Part shown: one piece after another, positions 1 to 10,950 of the stretch
How positions within the stretch are numbered: position 1 is the stretch's first letter
Layout: each line of letters begins with the position of its first letter
Assembly: GCA_023512835.1 (NCBI GenBank)
Contig: CM042089.1
Location: 55,423,427 to 55,487,426, forward strand
Direction: 5' to 3'
From: Taxillus chinensis
Lineage: Eukaryota > Streptophyta > Magnoliopsida > Santalales > Loranthaceae
Length of the DNA stretch: 64,000 nucleotides
The notes under the pieces: model-generated
What the model was told of the DNA's origin: nothing
Database searches by the model: none
Seen by the model: only the letters and a program-made list of their open reading frames with translations
Translations under genes and position numbers: made by a program

Positions 1-647
1 CCTCCGGATTTCACTCCGAAACTAACCAACTTATATCCTGTTAGTACATCTAAACCGTTGGATGGTTTCATTTCAGGTGGCACCATAGTTTATGATCGTG
101 TGGAGAGAGGTCATTCTTGCACTTCCCGAAGCGTAGCACCCGTAACTAATGATGAAGGGAAGGCTGCTGCAGTTAAAGCCAAAACCGTAGCACCCAAAAA
201 GAAAGGAAAGGCTAAGGCTAACGCATCTAGGGCCAAGAGCGCGTCACCCAAACGCAATGGATTAGGCCACAGGGAAGCAGTAGAAAGTCTGTAAAATCTA
301 AGAGACCTGTATCCCCTGTTTGTACTTCACATTATAGTGTCTGTTCCATCTGTAGGGAAATAGGTCATTATCACTATGAATGTTGGAGTTTATCTGATAA
401 CTGGCTTTGTAATCAATTTCATACCAATAAAGATCAGTTAAATAAAAAGGGTTCTTCGAGCAAAACAAAATCTAAACCTCAAAGGAATATCTCTCCCAAG
501 AAGACCCAAACAAAAGAGGCAGCTGAAACTAACAAGTTAAAGTCAACTTGGAGAGCTAAAAGTCCTAGTAAAATCAAATCTGTAACTGTTGACATTACTG
601 CTACTCTCTCTAACTGCCCGAAACAAGTTTGGGCACCAAAAGTGTAA
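1..647 (+). pseudogene. gag: gag, C-terminal part with zinc knuckle (SIRE-1)
   Basis: This is the end of the capsid/nucleocapsid polyprotein that packages element RNA. A Lys/Ala/Ser-rich basic stretch is read at about 58-294. A CX2CX4HX4C zinc knuckle (CSICREIGHYHYEC) is encoded at 342-383 in a different frame, so a frameshift lies between them. After another basic segment the frame ends at the TAA at 645-647, just after KQVWAPK, a motif often seen between gag and protease in SIRE-type elements. The basic tail plus a single CCHC finger is normal for this family. The N-terminal capsid domain is outside the window. The family assignment is firm; functionality is very unlikely. Confidence 0.8.
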
Positions 648-680
648 ATTGTTGTCTTTCAGGAGCATCTCTGGAATGCA

Positions 681-1756
681 TTGCTGGATCACTTGAAGCT
701 AAAGATCAATCAAAGCAAGTGGATCCTCGATAGTGGATGCTCCGGACATATGACGGGTGATCAGACTCTGCTTGTAGAAGTTAATGAAAAACGAGGTCCA
801 TCCATTTCATATGGTGACAACAGCAAAGGTAAGACTGTCGGGTATGGCACTTTAACTAACGGTTGTGTATCAATCACTAGAGTTGCACTAGTTGAAGGTT
901 TGAAGCATAATTTGCTAAGTGTCAGTAATTTATGTGACAAAGGATTTACTGTTTCCTTTATGTCCAACACCTGTACAATAAGGGAAAACTTATCCGGAGA
1001 TGTAAAGTTATCTGGATCAAGAGATGGGGACATATACTCAGTGGTCTTAAGAAATAATTCTTCTGACCCTGTATGCTTCCTCACTAAAGCATCAGATGAA
1101 GATAGTTGGCTATGGCACAAGCGATGCGCACATTTAAACTTTAAGACTTTGTCTAAATTAGCGTCACTTAATCTTGTCACTGGTCTACCTAAACTCAAGT
1201 TCTCCAGAGACACTCTCGGTCGAGAATGCCAACTGGGCAAGCAGACCAAACATAGCTTTAAGAGCAAATCAGTTAATTCAATAACTGCTCCTCTACAACT
1301 TCTTCATATGGACCTCTGTGGTCCTATTTCTGTTCCGTCACTGGCTGGTGCGAGATATACCCTTGTGGTTATCGATGATTTCACCAGGTAATGTTCCTGA
1401 AATCAAAGGATCAAACCTTTGAGCATCTTGTAGATCTCTTCAACTGGATAAGCAACTCACAAGGACTGAGCATAAAGTGCATCAGGAGTGATCATGGTAC
1501 AGAATTTGACTTTTCAGAAATGAGATCATATTATTCAGAACAGGGCATTCAGCATGACTTCTCTACGCCCAGAACTCCACAACAAAATGGGGTAGCTGAG
1601 CGCAAGAATCGTACTTTAGTCGAGGCTGGCAGATCTATGTTAGCAGGGGCAACGCTTCCTCTTAGTCTATGGGCTGAAGCTGTGTCCACTGCCTGCTATG
1701 TTCAGAACAGAACTCTAATAAATAAATCTACCATGAAAACACCCTATGAGATATGA
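681..1756 (+). pseudogene. pol: pol: aspartic protease and integrase (SIRE-1)
   Basis: The first frame (681-1391) carries the protease active-site motif WILDSGCSGHMTG, then a GAG-pre-integrase zinc-binding segment (SWLWHKRCAHLNF) and the start of the integrase core. The first catalytic Asp is in MDLCGP (codon 1311-1313). The frame ends at a TAA at 1389-1391 where the usual aromatic stretch after DDFTR is missing, so a small deletion caused a frameshift. The integrase core continues in another frame from 1391 with the second Asp (RSDHG, codon 1490-1492) and the catalytic Glu (GVAERKN, codon 1598-1600). All three D,D35E residues are therefore visible but split by the frameshift. The protease would mature Gag-Pol and the integrase would insert cDNA. 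Confidence 0.88.
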
Positions 1757-3886
1757 GAGGACGAAAGCCTTCAATTTCACATTTCAGAGCTTTTGGGTGT
1801 ACATGCTTTGATGAAACTAATCTTGATTGGTCAAAAGTTGCTTCTTCAAGTTCTAACGTACAGGTTCAAGACAACAACATCGACTATTCAAAGTTTATGA
1901 CTGTTCCTATTATACATACTGACCAACCAAGCGGCACCAGAGGAGCACAAAGAAATGATATGGACGATACTACGGATGACTCGGACTCTAGACTACCGTT
2001 TAGCTCCGGACATACTCCTACGGATACCCAAAATTCCGGAGCACCTTCAAGTCCGTCCGGACTAGTTAACACTGACAGAAACAGTGTTGAAGAACTATCT
2101 AGTTCTACCGTACCTTCTAATACGGAAACATCTGGTCCGGAAGAAGCTCAACCAGCAGATATACGTGAACCACCAAATCTGGCAGAGCTTCAAATTATTC
2201 ACGATCAACCATCACATGCACAGAATTACAGATGGACCCGAAACCATCCCTCAGATCAAGTGATTGGTGATCCTACTGTTGGTGTAAGAACAAGAGCAGC
2301 CACCTCCAACATGAGTCTTTACTCGTATTTTCTATCACAAATAGAACCAAAGGTGGTAGATGAAGCTCTTCAGGATTCGAATTGGATAGAAGCCATGCAA
2401 GAAGAGCTGAATCAATTTAAGAGAAATAATGTGTAGACCTTAGTACCAAGGCCTAAGTCTCAGCAAGTCATTGGCGTTAAATGGGTGTTCCGGAACAAGC
2501 TTGATACGGAAGGAATAGTAATCCGGAACAAAGCCAGACTGGTAGCCAAAGGATATCGTCAAGAAGAAGGAATAGACTATGATGAGACCTTTGCTCCAGT
2601 AGCAAGACTTGAGGCAATCCAGATGTTTCTGGTGTATGCTTCATATGAAAACTTCATAGTTTATAAAATGGACGTCAAGAGCGCATTCCTGAATGGAGAT
2701 CTTCAAGAGGAGGTTTACGTAGAATAACCTCCCGGTTTCATTGAACCTAAAGCAGGACATCTAGTCTACAAGCTTCGGAAAGCTTTATATGGTTTGAAGC
2801 AAGCTCCAAGAGCCTGGTACAACACACTGTCACAACACACTGTCAGAATTCCTACTTGCTCACAACTTCCAAAAAGGGAAGATTGACACCACCTTATTTC
2901 TACGAAAAGAGAAAGGACATGCTCTAATCGTACAGATATACGTGGATGATATCATTTTCGGATCAACGAATCCGAAGCTTTGTGAAGAGTTTACTAAGTT
3001 AATGACAGACAAGTTTGAGATGAGCATGATGGGAGAACTGTCCTACTTCCTTGGAATAGAAGTTAAACAATTGAAGGAAGGAATCTTCATTAGTCAAGCT
3101 AAGTACACTCGCGATCTTATTAAGAAGTTTGGTATGGAAGGTTCATCTCCCGTCAAAACTCCCATGCCTGTCAGTGCCAAGTTAGATCCTGATGTGGACG
3201 GCATAATAGTAAATGTGACTGACTACAGAGGGATGATAGGATCCTTGCTGTATCTTACAGCAAGTCGCCCAGACATTATGTTTGCAACTTGCATATGTGC
3301 ACGATATCAGGCGAATCCCAAGGAGTCACATATGCTTCATGTTAAACGGATATTAAGGTATCTCAAGGGAACAATGAATTTGGGACTCTAGTACCCAAAG
3401 GAGTCCAACTTCATCTTATCCGGATACTCTGATGCCGACTTCGCTGGATGTCGCATCGACAGGAAGAGCACAAGTGGTACGTGTCAGTTTCTTGGAAATA
3501 GATTAATCTCATGGTTCAGTAAGAAGCAGAATTCTGTATCAACCTCTACTACTGAGGCGGAATATATAGCTGCTGGGAGTTGCTGCACACAGCTACTCTG
3601 GATGCAAAGTCAACTTACTGACTACAGTTTCAACATGTCATCTATTCCACTTTACTGCGACAATACTAGTGCAATGGCTATCAGCAACAATCCTGTTATG
3701 CACCCTAAGACGAAGCATATTGAGGTCAGGTATCACTTCATACGCGACCATGTTCTCAAAAATCACATTTCCTTGGAACATGTTGCTACTGAAGATCAAT
3801 TGGCAGACATACTTACAAAGCCCCTACCTGATGCAAGATTCTCTGAACTACTCTTCCGATTAGGTATGCTTGACTTCTCTGCATAG
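1753..3886 (+). pseudogene. pol: pol: reverse transcriptase and RNase H (SIRE-1)
   Basis: A Ser/Thr/Pro-rich linker (about 1800-2330) leads into the RVT_2-type polymerase: [41 protein letters not shown] and the catalytic YVDD (2939-2950). RNase H follows with YSDADFAG, STTEAEYIA, YCDNTSA and a closing KTKHIEVRYHFIRDHV...ADILTKPLP block, ending at 3886. Damage seen: TAG at 2434-2436 where family members have Trp, TAA at 2725-2727 where Gln is usual, a 13-bp tandem duplication at 2821-2846 that shifts the frame, and TAG at 3389-3391 where Trp is usual. The linker-to-RT part and the RT-to-RNase H part are therefore in different frames. All catalytic blocks are still readable. Confidence 0.9.
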
Positions 3887-5583
3887 CTTCACATTTAAAT
3901 TACCCAACAGTAAACTTACTATCAGAACATACATTGTGCTTTTATTGAAAGTAGAAGATACATACTGACTTTAATGCTGATCATACTTACTGATTAACAG
4001 TCTCATGCTTCTGATATTAATCTCAACTTCATTATGGGAGGATGCTTGCGTTTCCTGACTAAAGGCGTTTAAGCAAACATGATTAAAGTTTATATGATTC
4101 ACCTCTTTCTGGTTTCATGATCTTAATTTCCACTGATCACCACATGACAAAAGCATGTTCATTTAGATTACTCTATTAACATGTATAGTTGAAGAAATGA
4201 AATGGGTTAGCCCGGAATGCCTGGTGGATGAATACTCAATCGCGATCCGATCGCTTCAAGTATAGTTTTCTAATAAAATAGACAAGTGCTGAATTTCTAC
4301 AAACCGGAAAGGTCAACCGAGAGGATTGCACAATCTACGGGGGAGAAAATGCTTAATATATTATTCGAGTAAGACCGCCCATATATGTCTCATGACTTCT
4401 TTCCTGGCTGTCTATTTGAGGGGGAGCTTTTCACTGAGAGGATCAAATGATCTACGGGGGAGCTTAAATCTCATCTATTACATCAGTAATGACCCCCTAA
4501 TATGTCTCGGAAACTCCCTCCTCTAAACCTTTACTTCCGGATCTGACTAGACATGCTGTTTTGAATCGGAATAGTGGCATGCTTAGATGTATTTTCCTTC
4601 TTCAACCATGCATTTTAATCGGATAATCACCTGCTTACTTTTGACATGTGTCCACTTACTCATCTTTCACTCATGAATCCTAATTTGTCCAAATCATATG
4701 ACTTTCAGTTAATCTTAGCTATGTCGTTCAGCAGGACGGTTTCGCTATGTTGACCTATATGAACTTGTGTATTTTTATCTGACATATGCCCTGATTCAGT
4801 AATATGATCATTCTCTCGTATGTATATGTCTATTACATTCTTTGTCATGCATAAGTTCTGTTTCTCATTAGTTCGGGTTATGTCATTCTTCACAGCCTAC
4901 TTTCTCTTATCCGGACTAATCCTTACCTGTTAAGCTTTTGTATTTTTTAGTTTATCTTGTTGTAAGCTACAGGTTCAGATTCTCTTTGCAACCTTATCGG
5001 TAAATCTAGTCCATCGTCTTGGATTTGAAGTGTTGTGGTACTTCTCTTCTCTTCGACTTTTTGACAAGCAAAGGAATCTATTTCTCTCTCACCGCACTTT
5101 GTTACTACGGAAACGGTCTACTTTTCATCTGGATACTCGTCACACGACTATTGTTAATTCCGAATGATTATCGGTTCATTCCTCCGGACTCCAGACACTG
5201 TCACATTGCGATAATCCATGTCCTCTCTTATATTGCGTGCTTTTGAGGAGGAATCATGATGATTCATTAAATGCAAATCTCGGGATGCACACATTTCTCC
5301 GGATGGCAAACACCTGTTACCTTTACTTGGTCATGCGGTCTCCACGACATCGTTTTATTTGGAGGCGCATCGATATCCAGACTAATGACATCAGCCTGTC
5401 AAGCGGTTCCCTGTTTCACTCGCCAAATTCCTAGACCCGCTGACATTTACGGACTCGGTCTTATATATTTTGGTCATTCTTGTGAAGCACGAGTATTGCT
5501 CATTCCAAATCCCTAAACCTCTCGTTGCTCCTTTGATACCCAAGACCTCACCTTTCCTCTTGTCCTTCAATCTTTCATCTACA
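3887..5583 (+). other. SIRE-1 spacer between pol and the 3' ORF, with internal polypurine-like tracts
   Basis: No convincing gene is seen in these 1.7 kb; short frames here have no recognisable domain. The stretch contains three internal GGGGGAG tracts at about 4339-4346, 4419-4426 and 4456-4462. Two of them end near-repeats of the pattern GAGAGGAT...ATCTACGGGGGAG. The same core is in the real polypurine tract at 8441-8452 and also at about 7343-7350. Such repeats could act as extra plus-strand primers. The stretch just before the next ORF may hold a promoter (see 5461-5470). Confidence 0.6.
5461..5470 (+). promoter_or_regulatory. possible TATA box upstream of the SIRE-1 3' ORF
   Basis: TTATATATTT lies about 115 bases before the ATG at 5584. 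The Athila-A 3' ORF has a clear TATA box about 90 bases before its ATG, so the parallel position is suggestive. In AT-rich plant DNA such a match can easily be chance. Confidence 0.25.
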
Positions 5584-7333
5584 ATGGCAACCAGAATCTC
5601 TCTATCCAGCGTTAATCCTGGCCATCTGGTCGATTGGAGTGCCGTCTCTAACCCTCCGGATTGGTTTTTCCAACTTCGCCCTTTACTCGAAGCCTCGCAT
5701 ATACTCACCTTGATCTCCAATCCTGTTAATCTTCTTATCGATGACATTAATAAGTATTACCAAAGGATTCGCTGTACCACCGACTCCATCATCTCCTATG
5801 TTCGCGGTGAATCCATTATCATCACTCTCGCCGTTCTCCGCGCTGCTCTCCACTTACCCCTCGGTGAACCACAGCGCCCAGATGCCGATCCAATGGCCGC
5901 TTCTATGGGATGCACCCACAAAGGCAAGGAATACAAGGTGAAATCCTTCCAAGGTCGCTATCGCTGTATGGCGACCATACTGAGTCGCTGTTTACTGGCT
6001 CGCACTTCAGCTCTGGACTCAGTTCCTTATGATCTTCTCCTGGCCATGTACGGCATTTTTGAAGGTCTTCCGATGGACTGGGGGATGTTCTTGTTTCGAC
6101 TGCTGCAGAATGGTCCCAAGAACCATTCCTTCGGGCGCATACTAAGCATCGTCTTCCAGCATCTTAATCCGGACCATTTCACCTGCTATGATGCTATTCT
6201 ATTTCCCTCGGCTTATTACCTCCGTTACCTTACGCTGGATGGGAACATGACAGCCCACCGTCCCTCTGCAGCTCTCCGCATTCTCCCTGCCTCGGAACAA
6301 CAAGGCAGTTCTGTTGGTGACCCCTCCGACAGCCAAGCCACTGAAGTCAGTTCTGCTCCCCGATCCTCCCGGATTCGGTCCGTTGCAGCACACTCCCTTT
6401 CGTGGGCCTCCCGAGCACAGTGTCCGTGCCAAACCGTCCGAGGTTGCAAGGCCATCTCAGCGCAGCGCCCCTAAAGTTGTTTCCTCAGCCCCCTCTGCTG
6501 CAGATATCCCCACTCCCTCCACCTCCGATGTTGCTGCCGCGGTTGATACCGCTGTTGCTGCCGTCATTGCTGATATCCCGGAATCTACTCCTGAAGCTCC
6601 TTTGCCTCCCCTACCTCAGCCCCGAGATTACCTTGACCATCTCTCCGCCGACACCTTAATGGACCTATGGCTCCGTTTCAGCCTTGCCCACACTGCCTCC
6701 ATTCCTGACAACGATCTCCGGGTGTTTTACACACGCCATACCCAATCCTCGGAGACCATGATCATCTGGAACTTGGATCACGGCTTTCTTACGCCGGCCT
6801 CCATTCCAGATGTGCCGTTCCCTACCCCCTCCGGCCCAGTCCCTTCCGCCCAGGGTCCTTCCCCTGCAAAAGCTGGCCCCTTTTCTCCTGCTGCCGCCAT
6901 TCCCGTGGTTGACCTATCTGGTCAAAGTGGGTCAGCTGCTCCGGATGCCTCTGATGCTTCGGATGCCCCTTCTACTGCTGCTCCTGATACTCCTGCGGAC
7001 TCCTCTGCCCGGCACACTCCTGCTCCTGTTCATGCGGGGGAGTCCTCCAAAGCTCCGGAGTTGGTTCTTGGGCGTGCCTCTTTTGGCACGGTCCACTCCG
7101 ACGCTGTGCTCTCTGCCCAACTGGACCGCCACGCTCAGGCTCACAACGCCCAAATATCCGCCATCGCTGCCAAGGTTGATGCACTCGGCGCCCAACTCCT
7201 CTCTGCTCTCACTGACTCCTCCACTTCTATGGAGCAGAAAATGGATCTCGTCGCCTCGTCCGTCCATTCCTTGTCTACTTCCTTCGTGGACCTGGCGCAC
7301 ACGATGGCTCGCCCTCCCGTTGCTTCTCGGTGA
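5584..7333 (+). pseudogene. SIRE-1 3' ORF, N-terminal and Pro-rich parts (plant-transposon/env-like protein)
   Basis: The frame from ATG 5584 encodes a globular region containing RCLLARTSALDSVP, followed by a DW...F.L segment. This resembles the plant-specific 'putative plant transposon protein' family (PF20167-like, recalled from memory) and closely matches the Athila protein at 57109 (RCLLSQTSGVDSVP). A frameshift near 6300 moves the reading into a frame that continues to 7333 as a Pro/Ser/Ala-rich region (about residues 240-450), then a short Ala/Gln stretch that could be helical. The TGA at 7331-7333 lies where a CGA codon would read through in frame into the Ulp1 domain at 7355-8308, so the original product was probably one protein of about 900 residues. 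It sits where SIRE elements carry an 'env-like' ORF. No signal peptide or membrane segment is obvious, so an envelope role is not supported. Its function is unknown. Confidence 0.65.
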
Positions 7334-7354
7334 TCTGCCAAACCGGGGGAGAGA

Positions 7355-8308
7355 GTGTCATCTGATCCTGCTCCTTCTGCACCACAACCATCCATTCATG
7401 CTGAGAAGTGGTCTGCCTCTTCATTGCTTCCGAGAGTTCAAATTCCCAAACGTAGCCATTTCTCTCAGCCAAGCTCCTCGAGTGCAGCTCTACCTCCATC
7501 CTCTCCATCCGCAGCTGACACCTTCCTCCCATCATATGCGGCATGTGACCCTTCTGATGCGGATGGAAGCGTGCGTAAGGCAATGAAGTCCTATGCTGTG
7601 TCTTCTGTTGAGAGAAGATGTCTCTCTGACATGTACCCTTTTTCCCTGGACGACATTCGGACCCTTTGTTCGGAAAAAGGACTCTTTACAACAGAAGGCA
7701 TTGACAACTTCTCCAGGGCTGCTAAAGTGGAGATGAGGCTATTTCCATCTCTATACAAGGATGGGCACTTGTTTGAAGTTCTGTCGTGCTGGAATGAAGG
7801 CTATCTTCCTAGTGTGGATCTCATTCAGTCCCTCATTGACGGAACTGCTGAGGATAGCAAGCCATGGAAAACTCTCTCAACTATCCTTATTCCGTACCGG
7901 ATCATGTCACCACATTTCATGATGGCTGTCTTCACGATTCAGTCCAAGCAAATGATTCTGATTGATTCTCATCAGATTGTGGAGCATTTTGTAAGAAAGA
8001 ATCAATGGGAACCACTGTGTCTCAGGCTGACTGAAGCTGTGAAGAAAGCTGGATTATATGAAGAGTTGGGCATCACTCCCCTGAGTCCACCTGAAAAGCT
8101 GAAGGCGACATTCCGGGGCAAGAAGCAAGTGCCACAACAGCCGGATGGAGATAGCTGCGGGGCATTTGTCTGTTACTTCATCAAGTCATTCTTGACTGTG
8201 GACAAATCTTGGAGCCAACACACTACTTATACGATGAAGCAGACAATGGAGCTTAGAGAAAAAGCAACAACTATGATCTTCAAGTATAGTAAGCCTTACG
8301 TACCTTAG
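7355..8308 (+). CDS. SIRE-1 3' ORF, C-terminal Ulp1-like (C48) cysteine protease domain
   Basis: The last about 180 residues match the Ulp1/SENP peptidase fold: ILIP...SPHF with the likely catalytic His (codon 7913-7915), ILIDS with Asp (7964-7966), and PQQPDGDSCGAFVCYF with the oxyanion Gln (8138-8140) and the nucleophile Cys (8156-8158). The spacing Q-x5-C is that of the family. In cells such enzymes process or remove SUMO-type modifiers; whether this one does is inference. The segment is in the same frame as the Pro-rich region ending at 7333, so it is best read as the C-terminus of one long protein, now cut off by a TGA. It ends 130 bases before the polypurine tract, hence it is part of the element and not a neighbouring gene. 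Confidence 0.75.
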   Translation: MSSDPAPSAPQPSIHAEKWSASSLLPRVQIPKRSHFSQPSSSSAALPPSSPSAADTFLPSYAACDPSDADGSVRKAMKSYAVSSVERRCLSDMYPFSLDDIRTLCSEKGLFTTEGIDNFSRAAKVEMRLFPSLYKDGHLFEVLSCWNEGYLPSVDLIQSLIDGTAEDSKPWKTLSTILIPYRIMSPHFMMAVFTIQSKQMILIDSHQIVEHFVRKNQWEPLCLRLTEAVKKAGLYEELGITPLSPPEKLKATFRGKKQVPQQPDGDSCGAFVCYFIKSFLTVDKSWSQHTTYTMKQTMELREKATTMIFKYSKPYVP

Positions 8309-8440
8309 TGAAAATCTTGTATTAAGGCTGTATTGTATTTTGTTGTTGATAAATGAAAATTGGTTATGATGTGTATTCTGTATGTTATCTTTTTGCACTG
8401 CTTACCAGATCAGATTACAAAGGGTTTGGGCATATCCATA

Positions 8441-8452
8441 ATTGGGGGAGAT
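8441..8452 (+). promoter_or_regulatory. polypurine tract of SIRE-1
   Basis: ATTGGGGGAGAT lies directly before the LTR start TGTTGG and fits the RNase H-resistant primer for plus-strand DNA synthesis. Confidence 0.85.
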
Positions 8453-9706
8453 TGTTGGATCAAGCCCAGAATTTGGATAATGCTGATAAAGCCTTATGTA
8501 ATTTGATCTGAGATCTTTTGTATTTCTTTGATCGTTGCAGAAGATATGTTATTAATCCGGAGATACACTCGTGAGAGCAAAGCTAAGGACAGGATACATA
8601 ATCCTGATCCGGACAAGAGTGAGTGTCGTCAAACACTTGGTAAATAACCAAGTCACCAATACATACGGAATAAGGAACATTCATGTGGACTAAGAACTTA
8701 AAGGCTACGGATTGCGGAATATGTTCCTAATGCCTCAAGCGAACTAAAGTGAAGAAGACACGGAGTAAGGCATCCGAGTCTTTCATACATACGGAGTAAG
8801 TAAATATTGATGCGGAATAAGGACCCGAGTCTTTATTCGCACGGAGTAAGGAAATTAGACATGGAGTAAGGAAATTAGATGCGGAGTAAGGAATCCGGGC
8901 CACTCACTCATACGGAGTAAGGAACTTATGCCCGGAGTAAGGAACTTACATACGCAGTAAGGAACTTACATGCGGAGTAAGGAAGCGCTGACACGGACTA
9001 AGGATTCCAGTACCAAATAGATACGGAGTAAGCAACCACTGACACGAAGTAAGGTTCCGAGCTTCATTAGCAACGGAGTAAGAAAAATTACACCGGACCA
9101 AGAAGATGCTACTTCAATTCACCGCATTTAAGGCTATCAGCTCGTGGCGTCCCGATGTAAGACAAACTCATTGAGAACCTGAAGAATCTTACACGTGGAT
9201 CACCCGGATATGTGGACACAACCTTAAGTATATTTGGGAACTCACAAAGGCACTTATACTCTTCAAACCCAAGATCTTGAGCTTCACAAACCATAGCAGT
9301 CAAGGCAGAGAGATTACCGAGGAATAGTTAGTGCTGAACGCATTCCGGAACTACAAGTTCCAAGGTTGTCTCTTAGGAATGTTTGTATAAATATTCATAC
9401 TTGTACATTTGTGAAAAGGAGTGTGTATGTGTGCGAACGAGCCTAAATAACCTGTGTATGCACAAGAGCTCAAAGAAATAATCTAGGCTAGTGTGTGAAT
9501 CCCTTTGTAAATAGAGTGTAAGAGAGTCTTGCTTCTATTTTGCTGTATTTATCTCTTGATAATAAAACAAAATACTTCCACTATCTGGTTATCTTCCGCA
9601 GTGATTCTATCACTTGACTAGATTAGTGTAGTGCCTTAAGAGATCAAAAGAGTTTCGATAAGAGCCTATTCAACCCCCCCCCCCTTTAGGCTCCAAGGGA
9701 CCATCA
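8453..9706 (+). repeat. 3' LTR of SIRE-1 (LTR type 1)
   Basis: The LTR runs from TGTTGGATC after the polypurine tract to CCATCA, 1254 bp. It has a U3 part with the CGGAGTAAGG motif array (8664-9105), a TATA box TATAAATA at 9386-9393, and AATAAA at 9561-9566 as a possible poly(A) signal. A C-run at about 9674-9684 is near the end. The same LTR type is found inverted at 21670-22425 plus 31476-32022; a second type (17589-18995) is clearly related but diverged. Confidence 0.92.
8664..9105 (+). repeat. dispersed CGGAGTAAGG motif array in the SIRE U3
   Basis: About 20 near-copies of a 10-13 base motif, core CGGAGTAAGGAA with variants CGGAATAAGG, CGGACTAAGG and TGGAGTAAGG, occur at irregular 15-35 base spacing, all in one orientation. 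Flanks also recur (for example GGAACTTA and GAATCCGAG). Equivalent arrays are in every other SIRE LTR of the window (17820-18350, 22260-22425, 31476-31820, 32940-33474, 49002-49060). Irregular spacing argues for either an old decayed tandem array or a cluster of protein-binding sites. Confidence 0.8.
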
Positions 9707-9836
9707 AGTTCCTTCCTAAATAAAAACAAAACGGTAAAGACAATAAAAATAGAAACAAGAAAGGATACCATGGGGAATGATCACCCATAAAAATGCTTTG
9801 GTTAATGTCACAAGCTCGACGTCTGCATCCGTAGCT

Positions 9837-10950
9837 TCATGTGGAGAATGGGGGTGAGAGATGATGTACCTCACCACTATCAACCAGAGCACCATTAAAA
9901 TAAGTCTTCAATCGCTGCCCATTAACCTTAAAAGAACCAGAGGCTTCACTCCAAATTTCTATAGCACCATGTGGAGCAACCGAGATGACACGATAAGGAC
10001 CAGTCCATCGGGATTTAAGCTTTCCTGGAAATAAACGCAAACGGGAATTGTATAATAGCACCAAGTCATTGACATGAATTTGTCGACGCTGAATGTGACG
10101 ATCATGCCAGTGCTTAGTGCCTTCTTTATAAATCCATGCGTTTTCATACGAATCGAGACAAAGCTCCTCGAGCTCCTGGAGATGTTTTCACCGGCGGCCA
10201 TCAAGTCGAAATTAAGGGCCTTAACTGCCCAAAACGCCTTATGCTCCAACTCAATAGATAGATGGCAAGATTTGCCATAAACAAGCTTATAGGGAGACAT
10301 ACCAATGGGGGTTTTGTAAGCGGTGCGATAGGCCCAAAGTGCATCGTGGAGCTTCTGTGACCAATCCTTGCGTGAATAGGAGACAGTCTTTTCTAAGATC
10401 AGTTTAATTTGGTGGTTAGTGACCTCCACCTGCCCGCTGGTCTAGGGATGATAAGCAAGTGAGACCCAATGTTGAACATGGTACTTTTTAAACAAGGTTT
10501 CTGTTTGATGGCAAGTAAAGTGGGAGCCTCCATCACTAATGACGACATGCGGGCATCCGAATCATGGGAAGATGATATGCTGGAAAAATTTCCATATGAC
10601 CTTAGCATCATTGGTAGGAGATGCTATAGCCTCCACCCATTTGGAGACATAATCCACACCAACAAGGATATATCAGTGGCCATTTGAAGGTGGAAATGGT
10701 CCCATAAAATTCACTCCCCACATATCAAATATGTCAACCTCTAAAATGCCATGTTGAGGGAGCTCTTGACGGTGAGAAATATTCCCGATTCGTTGGCATT
10801 GAGGACACGCTTGAACAAAATCATAGCTGTCATGAAATAGAGTCGGCCAATAGAAACCGCATTGAAGAATTTTAGCAGCCGTCTTTGAAGATCCCATATG
10901 TCCACCACTTGGAAGAGAATGACAATGAGTAAGGATGGATTGTACTTCCT
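9837..10950 (-). pseudogene. pol: integrase (Athila on -)
   Basis: On the - strand a zinc-binding segment ([10 protein letters not shown]...CPQCQR) is followed by the core start [13 protein letters not shown] near 10690. The core middle (10670-10430) is split by a frameshift. The C-terminal part follows with [18 protein letters not shown] and a GPY-type module (RWTGPYRV), ending at 9837 after HHLSPPFST. A TAG near 10443 (CTA on +) lies in the HPxTSGQVEV block, where Gln (CAG) is expected and where the catalytic Glu lies. The protein would insert the element's DNA; it is broken by at least one frameshift and this stop. Confidence 0.82.

Larger units (their letters stand above)
1..9706 (+). mobile_element. 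SIRE/Maximus-type Ty1-copia retrotransposon (SIRE-1), 3' nine-tenths
   Basis: The order protease, integrase, reverse transcriptase, RNase H is that of Ty1-copia. A long spacer, a large 3' ORF, a polypurine tract (8441-8452) and a TGTTGG...CCATCA LTR (8453-9706) follow. Related LTR copies at 18995 and 21670 are flanked by a TGGTATCAGAGC primer site, so the family uses initiator tRNA-Met. The large element, long LTR and extra 3' ORF fit the SIRE/Maximus lineage. The 5' LTR and most of gag lie left of the window. The base after the LTR begins Athila sequence on -, so SIRE-1 inserted into an Athila element; the 5 bases after the LTR are AGTTC, whose partner copy would lie outside the window. Coding regions contain several stops and frameshifts, so it is not autonomous now. 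Confidence 0.9.

Noticed and set aside
4705..5516. Short frames in the SIRE-1 spacer as genes
   Set aside because: Overlapping frames on both strands, no domain, AT/CT-rich composition.
6810..7586. Long Leu/Pro-rich frame overlapping the SIRE-1 3' ORF
   Set aside because: It is an alternative frame of the CT-rich Pro/Ser/Ala region; it has no domain, and the other frame continues to the Ulp1 domain.
7355..8308. Ulp1 domain as a separate MULE or CACTA transposon or a host gene
   Set aside because: It is in frame with the upstream part of the ORF and lies between pol and the polypurine tract/LTR; no terminal inverted repeats are seen.
8664..9105. Motif array considered as a CRISPR-like array
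   Set aside because: Repeats are short, degenerate and unevenly spaced without unique spacers of fixed length, and the DNA is plant nuclear.
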